Of a stretch of DNA of 64,000 bases, positions 62,709-64,000 are shown piece by piece. A program made the position numbers and the translations under genes. The stretch covers positions 372,001 to 436,000 of the forward strand of contig OX637343.1 in the NCBI GenBank assembly GCA_951799405.1, in the 5' to 3' direction. The DNA comes from Agapetus fuscipes. Its lineage: Eukaryota > Arthropoda > Insecta > Trichoptera > Glossosomatidae. Below the pieces are notes generated by a model. It did not search any database and was not told where the DNA came from. It saw only the letters and a program-made list of their open reading frames with translations. Every line of letters begins with the position of its first letter. Positions within the stretch are counted from its first letter, which is position 1.

Positions 62709-63005
62709 TATTTATTTATTTATTAAAAAAACGTTCATTATAACTGTTTTTATTATTTCTGCGTCTAGCGGTCGAAGATTTTGAAAATGGAATCTGGAAT
62801 CCGTTTTGGCGGGCAGATGAATCATTGATGGCCGACTTCCGGTACAAGCAGGGTTCGATCTCCTCACTTCCGCCGGCGAAATGTCGTAAATTACTTTTTA
62901 TTCGCTCCTCGAAAACACAAAAACAACAAAAAAACTTCAATTTCCCATCGAACGTAGAACCTAACTAAACTGCACGCATAGAGCTACTCTAACTTGTATA
63001 ATTTA
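62709..63005. other. Gap, nothing recognised
   Basis: A (TTTA)n run at 62708 and the stretch GGTTCGATCTCC at 62852; no family. Confidence 0.35.
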
Positions 63006-63108
63006 CTCCCACTTTAACTTGAGTGGTTGGCGTAAGGCTTAACTATAAAAATAAAAAGGTTTCACTCACTACACGAGACTAGTTCAGGGAGAACGAGGCA
63101 AGAAGAAT
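63006..63108 (+). mobile_element. SINE1 scrap, diverged
   Basis: TTAACTTGAGTGGTTGGCG to GAACGAGGCAAGAAG. Confidence 0.55.
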
Positions 63109-63111
63109 GCC

Positions 63112-63275
63112 TGTTTCCGGCTTCCCTGAAACTGTGGGGACATTTGCAAAGTGGACCATTTTTTTACAGTATGGGTGGTCAGTCTCATACCAAAATATAA
63201 GTCAAAGAACATGATCTACAATCTATTATTTTTATCGTCTAAGTTGCAAAGATATCTCCACCTTAAAGTTAAAAC
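63112..63275 (-). mobile_element. 3A scraps and a MITE D end
   Basis: 63112-63212: TTCCCTGAAACTGTGGGG to AAGTCAAAGAAC. 63214-63252: CGTCTAAGTTGCAAAG. Then CACCTTAAAGTTAAAACTG. Confidence 0.65.
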
Positions 63276-63789
63276 TGAATCCACAAACAGACCTGCGTAA
63301 AGGTACTGAACAATAAAAAAATAATTAATTTATTTATAAATTAAGTGAGTGGCGGTCTTTTACCATTCACTTGGTTTTTCTAGCGCCCTCTTTATCCACT
63401 TTTTTCTTCTCCTTTCTTACTCTTTATTAAGATATATCCAAACAGGCCCGAATTCAAGGCGGTTTGAGCGTTGCGACCGAACCAGGGCCCCGCTATCTTG
63501 TTCGTGGGCTCAGGTTTATAAGGCGTTCACGACCAAAGGCCCCTCAAAGAGTTTTTAGAAATATTAGTTCAAGAAGATATTTGCTTTCAACTTTGTTTTG
63601 AGTGCAAATAAAAAAGGAGCCTCCGGGACCAATTAAAATTAAAAGTAATAAAAAAACTAAATTACTTACTGAAAAAAAAAGTAAACTATTCTTAAATCAT
63701 CGCCTGAAATTGTATAGAATATATTTTAACATATTTTTTACACAAAGAACAAGGCGATGCTCCCTTCAACAAGTCGCTCCCCCAGTTTT
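63276..63789. other. Gap, nothing recognised
   Basis: CGCTATCTTGTTCGTGGGC lies in a GC-richer patch (63440-63540); no known protein or repeat. Confidence 0.4.
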
Positions 63790-63960
63790 TTTTTGCTGTA
63801 TAGACCAATTCTGTCCAATATGACTTTTTAATGCAGTTGTCTTAAGAATAAAATCTACACAATCTGAGCTAAGAAAAATCGTACAACTCGATAATGTGAG
63901 AGTTGTTTTAAATATTTTTTAAATCAATTTTGTGTTTTCATAAGACACATTGGTCCAGTA
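63790..63960 (-). repeat. Repeat K
   Basis: CACAATCTGAGCTAAGAAAA and ATAAGACACATTGGTCCAG, the inverse of the K landmarks. Confidence 0.7.
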
Positions 63961-64000
63961 CACATGCAAACATTGCTCATGTACAATTAGCTTAATGGTC

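Overview
The window looks like repeat-saturated nuclear DNA of an insect. The only recognisable host gene encodes a clip-less serine protease of the gastrulation-defective (GD) family, which is insect-specific as far as I know. Almost everything else is transposon debris: tRNA-headed SINEs, RTE/CR1/jockey-type LINE ends, a mariner copy, solo LTRs and many palindromic MITEs. A moth or butterfly is my best guess from repeat style and the GD-like protease, but nothing here proves the order. No bacterial operons, CRISPR arrays or virus genomes are seen.

Layout. 1-6.2 kb: a 305-bp two-copy repeat, SINE and LINE ends, a foldback element (2.6-2.9 kb) and a MITE (5.3-6.2 kb) that has taken up two later insertions. 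6.2-8.8 kb: AT-rich unique DNA leading into the protease gene (ATG 7256, stop 8665), whose coding region is one uninterrupted exon; a short uORF overlaps its start codon. 8.8-16.9 kb: diverged LINE 3' ends and SINEs. 16.9-18.7 kb: a satellite of 16-bp units grouped in threes (48 bp), split by two different MITEs that used the same TAA target in the same register. 19-22.5 kb: nested LINE, solo LTR and SINE insertions. 23-31 kb: MITEs, RTE fragments bracketed by 79-bp direct repeats, another solo LTR. 31.7-41 kb: LINE ends, composite SINEs, hairpin MITEs. 41.9-44.2 kb: an RTE fragment hit by a mariner element (DNA-binding domain deleted, catalytic core kept) and by a solo LTR; the mariner was later hit by a LINE. 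44.2-57 kb: more SINE dimers and a LINE-in-MITE-in-LINE nest. 57.2-58.2 kb: a Foldback-like element with arms of 15/16-bp minisatellite. 58-64 kb: LINE ends, SINEs and unique DNA.

The dominant repeat, about 60 copies or fragments on both strands, is called 'module 3A' below: roughly 250 bp starting TTCCTTGACTTATAGG, containing the hairpins CCCTG-TTT-CAGGG and CACATGC-G-GCATGTG, and ending in a short tandem tail such as (TTAGA)n. Several copies run upstream into a conserved LINE coding end (EMKEVCKDRKKWRLIC...), and two clean insertions carry 7-bp target duplications, so 3A is the 3' end of an RTE-like LINE ('LINE-A'), possibly shared with a SINE that starts at TTCC. Two tRNA-headed SINEs are also common: SINE1 (head GGTCGATAGCTCAG, tail GCGTT repeats) and SINE2 (head GGTCCGTAGTCCAGTGG). 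SINE2 carries three alternative 3' ends, one of which is a whole SINE1 joined by a fixed linker, making a composite SINE. The mobile elements do not work together with the protease; their value is as a layered insertion record. Coordinates of diverged repeats are good to about 10 bases. All family assignments come from reading the sequence, not from database searches.
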